Shown: positions 17,892 to 26,520 of the stretch, in pieces
How positions within the stretch are numbered: the stretch's first letter is position 1
How the letters are laid out: each line of letters starts with the position of its first letter
Origin: DATLED01 sp963750255
Lineage (GTDB): Bacteria; Actinomycetota; Acidimicrobiia; Acidimicrobiales; CADCTF01
Length of the DNA: 64,000 nucleotides
Direction: 5' to 3'
Assembly: GCA_963750255.1 (NCBI GenBank)
Contig: CAVVPZ010000006.1
Coordinates: 496,001 to 560,000, forward strand
Notes under the pieces: generated by a model
Databases searched by the model: none
The model's input: the letters and a program-made list of their open reading frames with translations, nothing else
What the model was told of the DNA's origin: nothing
Made by a program: the position numbers and the translations under genes

Positions 17892-20010
17892 TCATTCGCC
17901 GGATCGGATCTCGCACTCGTAGCGATTGGCCGCCGTGATCCCCCGACCCTCGAGCGACACCTCGATGTGAAGCGGGCCGTCGCAATCGGGAACCTCGAGG
18001 TCGAGGTCGCCGACGCGCACGCAGTCGTCGGCAGGCACGGCGCCGGTCCACTGCTGTCGATGTTCGCCGCCCTGCCACCGGGCTACGGCGTCGACCACGA
18101 GTTCGTCGATGGCCTCGCGGAGGTCAGAGACGACGTGGACCGCCAACCGCAGCCGCCGGCCGCGGGCGACCGTCGCCGGCGGCCGCTCGACGACCACGAT
18201 CACGGGAGCGCAGGCGGCGCGGACGGCCTCGAGGGCGGCCTTCGGCCGGCCGGTATGGTCGACGACCGACGAGGAGAGCCGCGGAGCGCCGTCCCACCAT
18301 CCCGACATGGCGAAACCTCCTGCGGGCCGGTACTTCAGGCGCCGGAGGGTTTCGATGTGGTGGCGCAGCACCGTCGCCTGGTACTCCTGGCTGGCGTCGC
18401 GCCATGCGGCGGCCGTCGGGAACTCGTACGGGTCGAGGCCACGGGATGAGAAGACGTCAGGCTCGAAGCCGTGGTGGCGTGACAGCGAGTCCCAATCGAG
18501 GTCGGGCCACGAGTCCCCGTCGATCAGAAGGTCGTTGTCGGGCACGGACCGGGTGCCGAACTCGCTGACGAAGCGTCCGAGCCTGGGCCACGACGCCAGC
18601 GCCTCGGGCAGGTCGCGCTCGTCGCCGTGGTACCACCCGAACCAGAGGTGGCTGTCGCCTGCGGGCACGCCGGAGTGGGCCACGACCGGCCGGGTGCGAT
18701 CGGCTTTTTCGAGCGCTCGCCGCAGCGACGAGTCGAGCACCGTCTTGTTCCACCCGGGCCGGGCCAGCGTGGCCGCCACCCGCAAGGGCGCCCGCGGCGT
18801 GGGTCGGCCCCCGGGGGGTCCGTTGTCGACGGGGCCGGGTTCGTTGTGGCCGCACCACAGCGCGATCGAAGGGTGGTGGCCGAGCACGTCGACGGCCTCT
18901 CGAGCCTGTCGCACGGCTTGGCGGCGCACAGTGCGGGCATACGCCCACTGCAGCGGGAGGTCCTGCCAGATCAGCAGGCCGGCGCAGTCGGCCGCGGCGT
19001 AGAACTCGGGCCGTGCTGACGTGACCGCGGAGCCGGAGCAGATCGAGCCCGCTGTCGGTCGCCGAGCGGACCACTTGTTCGCAGTCGTCGGCCGTGGCGT
19101 CGGCCAAGCCCGGACGGATCGGACCCTGGTTGGCGCCCTTGACGAAGAGGCGTTCGCCGTTGACGGACAGCACCCAATCCTGCATCGCCACGTGCCGAAG
19201 GCCGGTCGTGACCGTGCGGGTGTCGCTGACTTCTTCGCTCGGCCCATCGCCGAGGACGATGTCGACCTCGACGTCGACGAGCTGCGCCGGCCCGAGCATC
19301 CGCGGCCACCAGAGTGCGGGTTGGTCGACCCCGACCCGCCACTCGACCCGGTTCTCGCCCGCAGCCAGCGCGTGTTGCTCCTCGGCGGCGATGACCCCGT
19401 CGATCGAGGTTCGCACGGTGGCGTGCGTCGGTCCGGACGAGTCGAGGACGGCTCGGAAGGACAACATCGCTCGTTCGGCGGTCGCCTCGCCGCACAGGAC
19501 GCGGAGGCGCAGCATGCGCACGGGTCCGGACTCCTCGATCCGCACGTCCCGCCATACACCGCCGGGGTTCCACGCCGGGTCGACGTCGGCGCCGTGTTCG
19601 AACACGCCCGTCAGGTTGCGTTTTGCCGTCAGGTCGCTCGACCGCGCGCAGGTGATCTCGGCGGCGAGGACGTGGTCGGCTCGGTCAGCCAGGGTGTCGG
19701 TGATCTCGAAGGAGTGGGGAAAGAAGTAGCCCTCGGTGTCACCGAGATAGTTGCCGTCGAGCCACAGGTCGGCTTGGTAGAACACACCGTCGAGTGTCAG
19801 CCACCGCCGCTGGCCCGCGGCCAGACTCGCGGCGGTGAATCGACGCCGGGCGAGGAGAGGCCCGTCGCTGTCGGCGAAGGCAGGCTGGGACCGCCAATGT
19901 CCGGGAACGCGGAGATCGGCCCAATCGCCGTCGTCGAAGTCGGGGTCGGGATAGCCACGGCGGAGGCCTTCGTCGGCGATGGCGGCCCGCCACTCTCCCG
20001 CGAGATCCAT
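17892..20010 (-). CDS. Glycoside hydrolase family 2 (beta-mannosidase-like), one frameshift
   Basis: The jelly-roll N-terminal domain (MDLAGEWRAAIADEGLRRGY, YQADLWLDGNYLGDTEGYFFPHSFEI) and Ig-like domain (EQHALAAGENRVEWRVGVDQ) are in one frame. The catalytic barrel continues in another after a single shift near 19015. The general acid/base sits in LWCGHNEPGPVD (HNE) and the nucleophile in RFVSEFGTRS. YHGDERDLPEALASWPRLGRF and a long C-terminal domain complete about 700 residues, normal for GH2 mannosidases. No signal peptide is seen, so the protein is probably cytosolic and acts on imported oligosaccharides. ATG 20010 is chosen over TTG 20022. Motif integrity on both sides of the shift suggests a sequencing indel. 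Confidence 0.8.
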
Positions 20011-20033
20011 GAGGCGCGTCAAGCTATCGGTCC

Positions 20034-20213
20034 ATGGGCTGGTTCATCCTCGCGTTTGTCGTGGGGCTTCTCACCTTCGCCGCCGTCTACGACGCCGTAG
20101 CCCGCCGGCGGGGTTCCTACCGCCCGGCCTCGGAGTGGGACGCAGCCCGCGAGCGGCGCAAGGACCGGGGCCGGCCCTTCCGCGCCGGACAAAAGGACCG
20201 GCCTTCGCTGTAG
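20034..20213 (+). CDS. Small membrane protein (59 residues)
   Basis: ATG 20034 opens a 59-residue frame ending TAG 20213. It has an N-terminal helix WFILAFVVGLLTFAAVYDAV (3-22) followed by a basic cytoplasmic tail (ARRRGSYRPASEWDAARERR). It diverges from the GH2 gene by 23 nt and is followed 9 nt later by the MoxR gene. It could be a single-pass accessory protein of that operon. No family is recognised. Confidence 0.6.
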   Translation: MGWFILAFVVGLLTFAAVYDAVARRRGSYRPASEWDAARERRKDRGRPFRAGQKDRPSL

Positions 20214-20222
20214 GGTCCGAAC

Positions 20223-21623
20223 ATGTCTTCGCGTCCTGCCACCCTTGGTCAGCTGCGGGAATCCGGCTGGGAGTCGGTTCCGGTCAAAGAGGAGGTGCGG
20301 CGCAACGCCGCCCGCAAGATCGCGGCCGGTGAGCCGCTGGTCGACGGCATCCTCGGCTACGAGGACACGGTTCTCCCGCAGTTGGAGAATGCCGTCCTCG
20401 CCGGCCACGACGTGATCTTCCTGGGCGAGCGAGGTCAGGGCAAGACCCGCATGATCCGTTCGTTGACCGGGCTGCTCGACGAGTGGCTGCCGATCGTGGC
20501 CGGGTCGGAGATCCTCGACGATCCCTACAACCCTGTGTCGAAGCACGCACGTGACCTCATCGATCACAAGGGCGACGAGACGCCCATCGAGTGGGTCCAC
20601 CGCGATGCTCGCTTCGGCGAGAAGTTGGCCACGCCCGACACCTCCATCGCCGACCTCATCGGCGAGGTCGACCCGATCAAGGTGGCTGAGGGTCGGTACC
20701 TCTCCGACGAGCTCACGTTGCACTACGGCCTCGTGCCCCGCACCAACCGGGGCATCTTCGCCATCAACGAGCTGCCCGACCTTTCTGAGCGCATCCAGGT
20801 CGGCCTCCTCAACGTGCTCGAGGAGCGCGATGTGCAGGTGCGCGGCTACAAGATCCGCCTGCCGCTCGACGTGATGCTCGTCGCCTCGGCCAACCCCGAG
20901 GACTACACCAACCGCGGTCGCATCATCACCCCCCTCAAGGACCGCTTCGGTGCCCAGATCCGCACCCACTATCCCCTCGACGTCGAGACCGAGCTCGAGG
21001 TGGTGCGCCAAGAGTCGGTCGCTCTCGAGGGACTCGGCGTCACGGTGCACGTGCCCGAGTTCATGGCCGAGATCGTCGCCACCCTGTCGCACCTCGCCCG
21101 CTCGTCGCCCCACATCAATCAGCGCTCCGGCGTGTCGGTGCGGCTCTCGATCGCCAACTTCGAGACGCTGGTGGCCAACGCCGCCCGCCGGGCCCTCCGT
21201 CTTGGCGAGAACGACGCCGTGCCCCGCGTTTCCGACCTCGACTCGCTGGTCTCGTCGACGGCAGGCAAGGTCGAGATCGAGTCGATCGACGAGGGTCGCG
21301 ACGACCAGGTCGTCGAGCGGCTGCTCAAGGCGGCTGTCCTCACGGTCTTCAAGGACCGCTGCCCGATGGATCAGTTCCGCGACGCGCTCACCGCGTTCAG
21401 CGACGCCACCATCGTCCACGCCGGTGACGACATCTCGTCGTCCGACTACGTGTCCACGCTCAAGAATCTGCCCGCCCTGCGCGAACCGGTGCTGGCACTC
21501 GCTGGCTCGGAGTCGCCTGCTGCGCTGGCCTCGGCCGTCGAGTTCGTGCTCGAGGGGCTCCACCTCTCGAAGCGCCTGAACAAGGAAGCGGCGGGTTCCC
21601 GCGCCACCTATCGGGGTCGCTGA
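20223..21623 (+). CDS. MoxR-like AAA+ ATPase (magnesium chelatase-like)
   Basis: The 466-residue AAA+ protein has Walker A GERGQGKT at 68-75 and a Walker B region in GIFAINELPDLSERIQ. It also has the MoxR/ChlI helix-2 insert (YLSDELTLHYGLVPR), a sensor-1 SANPEDYTNRGRI and an arginine region PLKDRFGAQIRTHYPLD. MoxR ATPases act as chaperones that insert cofactors or mature target complexes with a von Willebrand A partner. That partner is encoded at 22571, separated only by the convergent glycosylase gene. Start ATG 20223 lies 9 nt after the small membrane gene. The target of the pair is unknown. Confidence 0.88.
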   Translation: MSSRPATLGQLRESGWESVPVKEEVRRNAARKIAAGEPLVDGILGYEDTVLPQLENAVLAGHDVIFLGERGQGKTRMIRSLTGLLDEWLPIVAGSEILDDPYNPVSKHARDLIDHKGDETPIEWVHRDARFGEKLATPDTSIADLIGEVDPIKVAEGRYLSDELTLHYGLVPRTNRGIFAINELPDLSERIQVGLLNVLEERDVQVRGYKIRLPLDVMLVASANPEDYTNRGRIITPLKDRFGAQIRTHYPLDVETELEVVRQESVALEGLGVTVHVPEFMAEIVATLSHLARSSPHINQRSGVSVRLSIANFETLVANAARRALRLGENDAVPRVSDLDSLVSSTAGKVEIESIDEGRDDQVVERLLKAAVLTVFKDRCPMDQFRDALTAFSDATIVHAGDDISSSDYVSTLKNLPALREPVLALAGSESPAALASAVEFVLEGLHLSKRLNKEAAGSRATYRGR

Positions 21624-21635
21624 CCCGAACCCCGC

Positions 21636-21684
21636 CTTCTGGGCGCATCTGTCCACCCTCCGGGTGGACAGATGCGCCCAGAAG
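21636..21684. terminator. 49-nt perfect hairpin between convergent MoxR and glycosylase genes
   Basis: Two perfectly complementary 23-base arms (21636-21658 and 21662-21684) are separated by a 3-nt loop TCC. The arm begins CTTCTGGGCGCATCTGTCC. It fills the space between the stop codons of two converging genes and is the most stable hairpin I saw in the window. It most likely acts as a bidirectional terminator, but it is far longer than usual and could be a REP-like element. Confidence 0.7.
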
Positions 21685-21686
21685 GA

Positions 21687-22484
21687 TCAAGGGGGTGCGG
21701 GCTGGCAGGTCTCGCAGGCATAGGCCCAGCGGCCCGACAGGTCCCAGCGCCGCACCTCGCTCCCACAGCGCCGGCAGCGCTCCTGCTTGTAGACCCACAG
21801 CGCCTCCCGGCGACCGATTCGAGACCGCGGCTTTCCGATCGTCTTGGGGTCGACGGTGATGATCACCTGGTCCTTGACGCCGTGGCGGAGCCAACCCACG
21901 AGGGTCGTCCACATCTCGTCGAACTGCTCCCGGGTGACCTGGTCGGCCGGGACCAGAGGATGGATGCCGGCGACATTGAGGATCTCGGCCCGGTAGACGT
22001 TGCCGACGCCGGCCAGCACGGACTGATCCATCAGCGCGGCGCCGATCGGGGTCTTGCGGCGCTGCAGCTTCTCCCACGCCCGGTCTGGGCGGGCGTCGCG
22101 GCGGAGCGGATCGGGGCCGAGCCGATCGACGATCGCTCGGCGGACGGACGGATCGATGAGCGCGCACTCGGTGGCGCCGATGAGGTCGACCGTGGCGTCG
22201 AGTCCGCTCATGCGCAGTCGCACGGTGTCGCGAGGCGGCGGTGGGGGCGGTTCGTGGCGCAGGAACTTGCCGAACAGTCCGAGGTGGACGTGGACGAGGT
22301 CGCCGCCGCCGAAGTCGTAGAACAGGTGCTTGCCGTAGGCCTCCACGTCGACGAGGACGCGTTCGTCGATCCGTGCCGCCCCGTCGGCGAATCTGCCCTG
22401 GGGCGACGATGCCGAGACCGGTCGACGGGCGAGGTCGCGGCGGTGGTCTTGGGCCAGTCGGTGGATGGTGTGGCCTTCGGGCAT
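21687..22484 (-). CDS. Fpg/Nei-family DNA glycosylase (endonuclease VIII type)
   Basis: This 265-residue enzyme begins MPEGHTIHRLA, the Nei signature in which Pro2 becomes the N-terminal nucleophile and Glu3 assists. The H2TH region includes LMDQSVLAGVGNVYRAEILN (the invariant N and the helix), and the zinc finger is CRRCGSEVR...YACETC near the C-terminus. It removes oxidised pyrimidines and nicks the abasic site in base excision repair. The MPEGHT start points to the actinobacterial Nei1/Nei2 group rather than MutM. It is inserted between the moxR and vwa genes in opposite orientation. Confidence 0.9.
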   Translation of the reverse strand: MPEGHTIHRLAQDHRRDLARRPVSASSPQGRFADGAARIDERVLVDVEAYGKHLFYDFGGGDLVHVHLGLFGKFLRHEPPPPPPRDTVRLRMSGLDATVDLIGATECALIDPSVRRAIVDRLGPDPLRRDARPDRAWEKLQRRKTPIGAALMDQSVLAGVGNVYRAEILNVAGIHPLVPADQVTREQFDEMWTTLVGWLRHGVKDQVIITVDPKTIGKPRSRIGRREALWVYKQERCRRCGSEVRRWDLSGRWAYACETCQPAPP

Positions 22485-22570
22485 CGCAGCCAGGATGGAC
22501 CGTCGCCCGGCGATGCAGGGAATCGACCGGCGCAGGAGCGGAACGACGGCCCCGGACCTAGGGTGCGTGA

Positions 22571-24592
22571 ATGCCTCGCCGGTACAACTACAGCCGCTGG
22601 GACGGCACGCAGGTCGGCTTCGAGATGGATGCCGACGACATCCTGGCCGAGCTGACGAACGACATCCTCTACAACGGGGACGTCAACAGCGCCCTCCGTC
22701 GGATGATGCAGCAGGGTTTCCGCGATCAGAACGACCAGCGGGTCCAGGGGATGCGCGAGCTGCTCGAGAAACTGCGCCGTCGCCGCAAGGACCAACTCGA
22801 GCAGTACGACCTCGGCGGCGCGTACGACGACATCGCACAAGAGCTGCGCGATGTCGTCGACCAGGAGCGCCAGTCACTCGAAGAACTCCAGGAAGAGGCC
22901 CGCCAATCCGGTGACCAGCGCCGCCAGGAGATCACCGACGAGGTGACGCAGGAGCGCCGCATGCAACTCGACCTCCTGCCCCCCGACCTTGCCGGACAGG
23001 TCAAGGAGCTGCAGAACTACGAGTTCACCTCCAGCGAGGCGCGCGAGAAGTTCGACGAGTTGCTCGACAAGCTCCGTCAGCAGCTGATGCAGAGTCAGTT
23101 CAACCAGATGGCCGGCGCGCTCCAGAACATGGACGAGGGCCAGATGCAGCGCATGAAGGACATGATGAGCGGGCTCAACGAGCTGCTCGAGATGCGCGAG
23201 CAGGGCCAGGACACCGACGCCAAGTTCCAGGAGTTCATGGAACGTTTCGGCGACTTCTTCCCCGACAACCCGGCCGACCTCGACGAGCTGCTCGAGTCGA
23301 TGGCCCAGCAGATGGCTGCCGCCCAGGCGATGATGAATTCGATGACGCCCGAGCAGCGTCAACAGCTCCAGTCGTTGATGAACCAGCTCATGGAGGACAT
23401 GGACCTCCGGTGGCAGATGGATCGGCTGTCGCAGAATCTCCAGCAGGCCTTTCCGCAGGCGGGCTGGGATCGCCGGTACAACTTCTCGGGTCAGGACCCC
23501 CTCAACATGGCCGAGGGCGCCCAGCTGATGAACGAGCTGGGTGACATCGACCAGCTCGAGAACCTCCTCCGTCAGGCCAACAATCCGGGCGCACTCGCCG
23601 ACGTCGACATCGACCGGGCGCGTGACCTGCTCGGCGATGAAGGCGCGCAGTCGCTCGAACGGTTGTCGCAGATGGCCAAGCAACTCGAGGAGGCCGGTCT
23701 CATCGAGAACAAGGAGGGCCGGCTCGAGCTGACCCCGCGCGGGATGCGCAAGATCGGCCAGAACGCGCTCTCCGACCTCTTCTCCAAGCTCACCAAGGAC
23801 AAGATGGGTCGCCACCAGATCGACCCGCACGGCGTCGGCCACGAGCGCTCGTACGAGACCAAGCCCTACGAGTTCGGTGACCCGTTCAACCTCCACATCG
23901 AAAAGACGGTGCGCAACGCGATCTCGCGGGCGGGCGGTGGCACCCCGGTGCACCTGTCGCCTGAGGACTTCGAGATCGAGCGCACCGAGACGCTGACTCG
24001 CACGTCGACGGTGCTCATGCTTGACCTGTCGTTGTCGATGCCGATGCGCGACAACTTCCTCGCCGCCAAAAAGGTGGCGATGGCGCTGCATTCGCTGATC
24101 TCGTCGCAGTATCCACGCGACTTCCTCGGCATCGTCGGGTTCTCCGAGGTGGCTCGCGAACTCAAGCCGGAGCAGCTCCCCGAAGTGTCGTGGGACTTCG
24201 TCTACGGGACCAACATGCAGCACGGCTTCCAGATCAGCCGCCGTCTGCTCGGCCGCCAGACCGGCACCAAGCAGATCATCATGATCACCGACGGCGAGCC
24301 GACTGCCCACATCATGAGAAATGGCGAGGTGTTCTTCAACTATCCGCCCGTCCGCGAGACGGTCGACGCCACGTTGGCCGAGGTCAACAAGCTGACTCGC
24401 GACGGCATCAAGATCAACACGTTCATGCTCGACGCGACGTCGTACCTTCGCGACTTCATCGAGAAGCTGACGCGGATGAACGGCGGGCGGGCGTTCTTCA
24501 CCACGCCGGAGAACCTCGGCGACTACGTGCTCGTCGACTTCATCGAGCACAAGCGAACCCTCCGTTCCCAGGGCGGCCGCCGAGCCGGTTAG
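22571..24592 (+). CDS. VWA-domain protein, partner of the MoxR ATPase
   Basis: The 673-residue protein has a long Gln/Glu/Met-rich helical region (about 50-330; coiled-coil-like, e.g. QRQQLQSLMNQLMEDMD). It ends with a von Willebrand factor A domain. The MIDAS aspartate and serines are in VLMLDLSLSMPMRDN (D485, S487, S489), followed by FLGIVGFSEVA and QIIMITDGEPTAH. There is no signal peptide or TM helix, so it is cytosolic. By analogy with ChlI/ChlD and CoxD/CoxE, MoxR drives metal-dependent remodelling through this protein. It starts 86 nt from the divergent glycosylase and overlaps the next convergent gene by 4 nt. Confidence 0.85.
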   Translation: MPRRYNYSRWDGTQVGFEMDADDILAELTNDILYNGDVNSALRRMMQQGFRDQNDQRVQGMRELLEKLRRRRKDQLEQYDLGGAYDDIAQELRDVVDQERQSLEELQEEARQSGDQRRQEITDEVTQERRMQLDLLPPDLAGQVKELQNYEFTSSEAREKFDELLDKLRQQLMQSQFNQMAGALQNMDEGQMQRMKDMMSGLNELLEMREQGQDTDAKFQEFMERFGDFFPDNPADLDELLESMAQQMAAAQAMMNSMTPEQRQQLQSLMNQLMEDMDLRWQMDRLSQNLQQAFPQAGWDRRYNFSGQDPLNMAEGAQLMNELGDIDQLENLLRQANNPGALADVDIDRARDLLGDEGAQSLERLSQMAKQLEEAGLIENKEGRLELTPRGMRKIGQNALSDLFSKLTKDKMGRHQIDPHGVGHERSYETKPYEFGDPFNLHIEKTVRNAISRAGGGTPVHLSPEDFEIERTETLTRTSTVLMLDLSLSMPMRDNFLAAKKVAMALHSLISSQYPRDFLGIVGFSEVARELKPEQLPEVSWDFVYGTNMQHGFQISRRLLGRQTGTKQIIMITDGEPTAHIMRNGEVFFNYPPVRETVDATLAEVNKLTRDGIKINTFMLDATSYLRDFIEKLTRMNGGRAFFTTPENLGDYVLVDFIEHKRTLRSQGGRRAG

Positions 24593-25668
24593 TCGGTCCG
24601 CCGCCGCATTCTTCGTCGCCCGACGGCGACGGCGAGTGCCAGCGCAGCGGAGACGCCGACCAGCGCGACAGTGCCGATCGAACCCCGCCTGGATGACGCC
24701 ACCACCAGTGCCGGTTCTCGAGGCGGAGGGGCGACGACCAGGCCGGCGGGCGCGGCCACCAGCAGCCCAGGGGGGCCGGAGACGGCGCGCACGAGAAAGG
24801 CGATCCGCTCGGGCCCGATGAGCGGCACGACCCGAGCCGACATCTTCCAGGCGGGATTGATGCGGAGGGCGTAGACGACCGTGGGTCGGGGATCGAGGAC
24901 GACGGCCACCACCGGCGCGGCCTCTGTGAGGCCGGCCGTCGTGATCAGGTAGGGCTTGTCGAAAGGCTGGGCGTCGACCGGTCCCGGACCCGGGTCGGTC
25001 AGGTCGAAGGTCTCGGGGGCGACGAGGGCCACTGAATGCTCGGACTCGGCCTCGTGGGCCTCCGCGACGAGGCTTCCGTCGGCGAGCCGCCGGGGCAGCC
25101 GGCGGATCCCGCCGTCCGTGCCGAGGGCGAGCACGGCGACGGCGTAGTCCTGGCCGCGGTCTCCGGGTGGCACGCCGAACGCTCGGAGAGCGACGTCGGC
25201 GCCCTCGGCCGGCGAGAGGTCGGGTCCGGCCTCGGCTCGGTCGGACTCCCAGCGGAGGTCGACGGCGCGAGCGGGCACGAGGACGAGGCCTCCGACGACG
25301 CACGGGAGTTCGAGAGGAAGACAGCCCAAGAACCCGGGGTCACGGAGCGGAAAGAAGATGCCCTGGCGGGGTAGGCCACGGGCGACGAGCGAAGCGAACG
25401 GTGCGAACCCTCGCTGGGTGTCACCGGGCGTCGTCGACACGGTCGTCGTCGTCGGCCGGATGGTGGCCTTCGTGCGCACCGGCCCCGTGATCGTCGTCGT
25501 CGGTTTGGTCGTCGGTTCGGTTGTCGGCGTCGGGGTCGGCGGTGCCGTCGTCGGCGCCTCGGTGGTCTCGGTCTGCCCGCTTGCCGCTGGCGAACCGAGC
25601 GTGCTCACGGCGACGAGGGCGAGTCCGGCGGCGACGCCGATGGCCCGCCCTCGACGAAATCGGCTCAC
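24589..25668 (-). CDS. Secreted protein with Thr/Pro linker and C-terminal membrane anchor
   Basis: The 359-residue protein has a signal peptide (AIGVAAGLALVAVSTLGSPAASG), a Thr/Pro-rich spacer of about 50 residues (TTEAPTTAPPTPTPTTEPTT), and a globular domain. The domain has two close cysteines (GFLGCLPLELPCVVGG). It ends in a hydrophobic helix IGTVALVGVSAALALAVAVG and an RRRMRRR tail, which is the layout of a wall-exposed, C-terminally membrane-anchored protein. No catalytic motif is seen and no family is recognised. Its start overlaps the GNAT gene's stop by 4 nt, so the two are co-expressed. Confidence 0.7.
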   Translation of the reverse strand: MSRFRRGRAIGVAAGLALVAVSTLGSPAASGQTETTEAPTTAPPTPTPTTEPTTKPTTTITGPVRTKATIRPTTTTVSTTPGDTQRGFAPFASLVARGLPRQGIFFPLRDPGFLGCLPLELPCVVGGLVLVPARAVDLRWESDRAEAGPDLSPAEGADVALRAFGVPPGDRGQDYAVAVLALGTDGGIRRLPRRLADGSLVAEAHEAESEHSVALVAPETFDLTDPGPGPVDAQPFDKPYLITTAGLTEAAPVVAVVLDPRPTVVYALRINPAWKMSARVVPLIGPERIAFLVRAVSGPPGLLVAAPAGLVVAPPPREPALVVASSRRGSIGTVALVGVSAALALAVAVGRRRMRRRTD

Positions 25669-26090
25669 GTTTCCTCGGCGAAGGGCTCGAGGGCCCGACG
25701 GTTGCGTCGCACCATCGCCGTGCCCCCCGGCTCGAGGCCGACTTTCTCGTAGAACGGACGGACGTCGGCGTCGCAGGCGAGGTCGACTTGGTACAGATGG
25801 CTCAACTGGTCGAGGAGACGATCCATCAATTCGGTGCCGATCCCCCGCTCCTTCCAGCCCGGGAGCACTTCGACCAGCGGGATCGATGCCGCCAACAGCC
25901 CGTCGGATATCGCGGTCGCGAATCCAACCACGCGATCGCCGGTGAGGTCGACGGCGACGGTGCAGCGGTAGCTACGACGAAGGTGATCGAGGAGGGTGGC
26001 GGCGCTCGGCCGCACCGGCCAACCGACGAAGAAGCCGTCGAGTTGCTCCCACCGCAAGCCGGTCGCCGAGGTCAGGTACTCGATACGCAC
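25665..26090 (-). CDS. GNAT-family N-acetyltransferase
   Basis: The 141-residue protein has the acetyl-CoA binding motif A in VEVLPGWKERGIGTELMDRLLDQL (Gln/Arg-x-x-Gly-x-Gly/Ala appears as RGIGT) and the motif B strand VDLACDADVRPFYEKVGLEPGG. It is the right size for a stand-alone GNAT. The substrate cannot be predicted. It is the upstream cistron of a two-gene unit with the membrane-anchored protein at 24589. A GGTGAAC lies just upstream of its start but without a second 11-bp repeat. Confidence 0.8.
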   Translation of the reverse strand: MRIEYLTSATGLRWEQLDGFFVGWPVRPSAATLLDHLRRSYRCTVAVDLTGDRVVGFATAISDGLLAASIPLVEVLPGWKERGIGTELMDRLLDQLSHLYQVDLACDADVRPFYEKVGLEPGGTAMVRRNRRALEPFAEET

Positions 26091-26179
26091 GCCGGTGAAC
26101 GGTAGTTGTCCCAGGGAAATCAGGGATTTTCGGCAACTTCCACTTGCATCGGGGCCGAGAACGGGGGATGATCACACCG

Positions 26180-26215
26180 TTGTAATTACATCGGTGCTAT
26201 AGCCGACTGAGGGGA
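26180..26215 (+). promoter_or_regulatory. Possible promoter/operator of the WhiB gene
   Basis: The GC-poor patch holds TTGTAA and, 12 nt later, TATAGC, plus the perfect palindrome TGTAATTACA at 26181-26190. The spacing is short for a sigma-70-type promoter, so a regulator-binding site is an equal possibility. A strong GAGGGGAGG ribosome binding site follows before the ATG at 26225. Confidence 0.3.
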
Positions 26216-26224
26216 GGCCCACCG

Positions 26225-26506
26225 ATGGAGCTCACACTCCACAAGTTCATGCAAGAGGATCGAGGTTGGCAGCTGCAGGCCAACTGCCTCGGCGTCGATC
26301 CCGATCTGTTCTTCCCCGAGCGGGGCGCCTCGACCCGTGAGGCCAAGGAGGTGTGCCGGGGCTGCGTCGTGCGCGACGAGTGCCTCGAGTACGCGTTGGC
26401 CAACGGCGAGAAGTTCGGCATCTGGGGTGGGATGAGTGAACGGGAGCGGCGCCGCATTCGTCGAGCCCGTGCCCTGGCCCGCCGGGGCGGCGCAGCAACG
26501 GCGTAG
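26225..26506 (+). CDS. WhiB-family iron-sulfur transcriptional regulator
   Basis: The 93-residue protein has the four cluster cysteines C21, C44, C47 and C53 (CxxC within CRGCVVRDEC), the G(I/V)WGG turn at 65-69, and a basic C-terminal tail (RERRRIRRARALARR) for DNA contact. WhiB-like proteins bind a redox- or NO-sensitive [4Fe-4S] cluster and work with sigma factor region 4. The sequence (DPDLFFPERGASTREAKEVC) looks closest to the WhiB1/WhiB2 groups. It is monocistronic and converges with the formimidoyltransferase gene. Confidence 0.93.
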   Translation: MELTLHKFMQEDRGWQLQANCLGVDPDLFFPERGASTREAKEVCRGCVVRDECLEYALANGEKFGIWGGMSERERRRIRRARALARRGGAATA

Positions 26507-26520
26507 GTATCGCAGTGGCT

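Noticed and set aside
22874..25303. An 809-codon minus-strand open frame opposite the VWA gene
   Set aside because: Antisense shadow with His/Leu/Val/Glu bias; no domain seen.
26084..26115. GGTGAACGGTA upstream of the GNAT gene as a PHO box
   Set aside because: Only one half-site with no second repeat at 11 bp.
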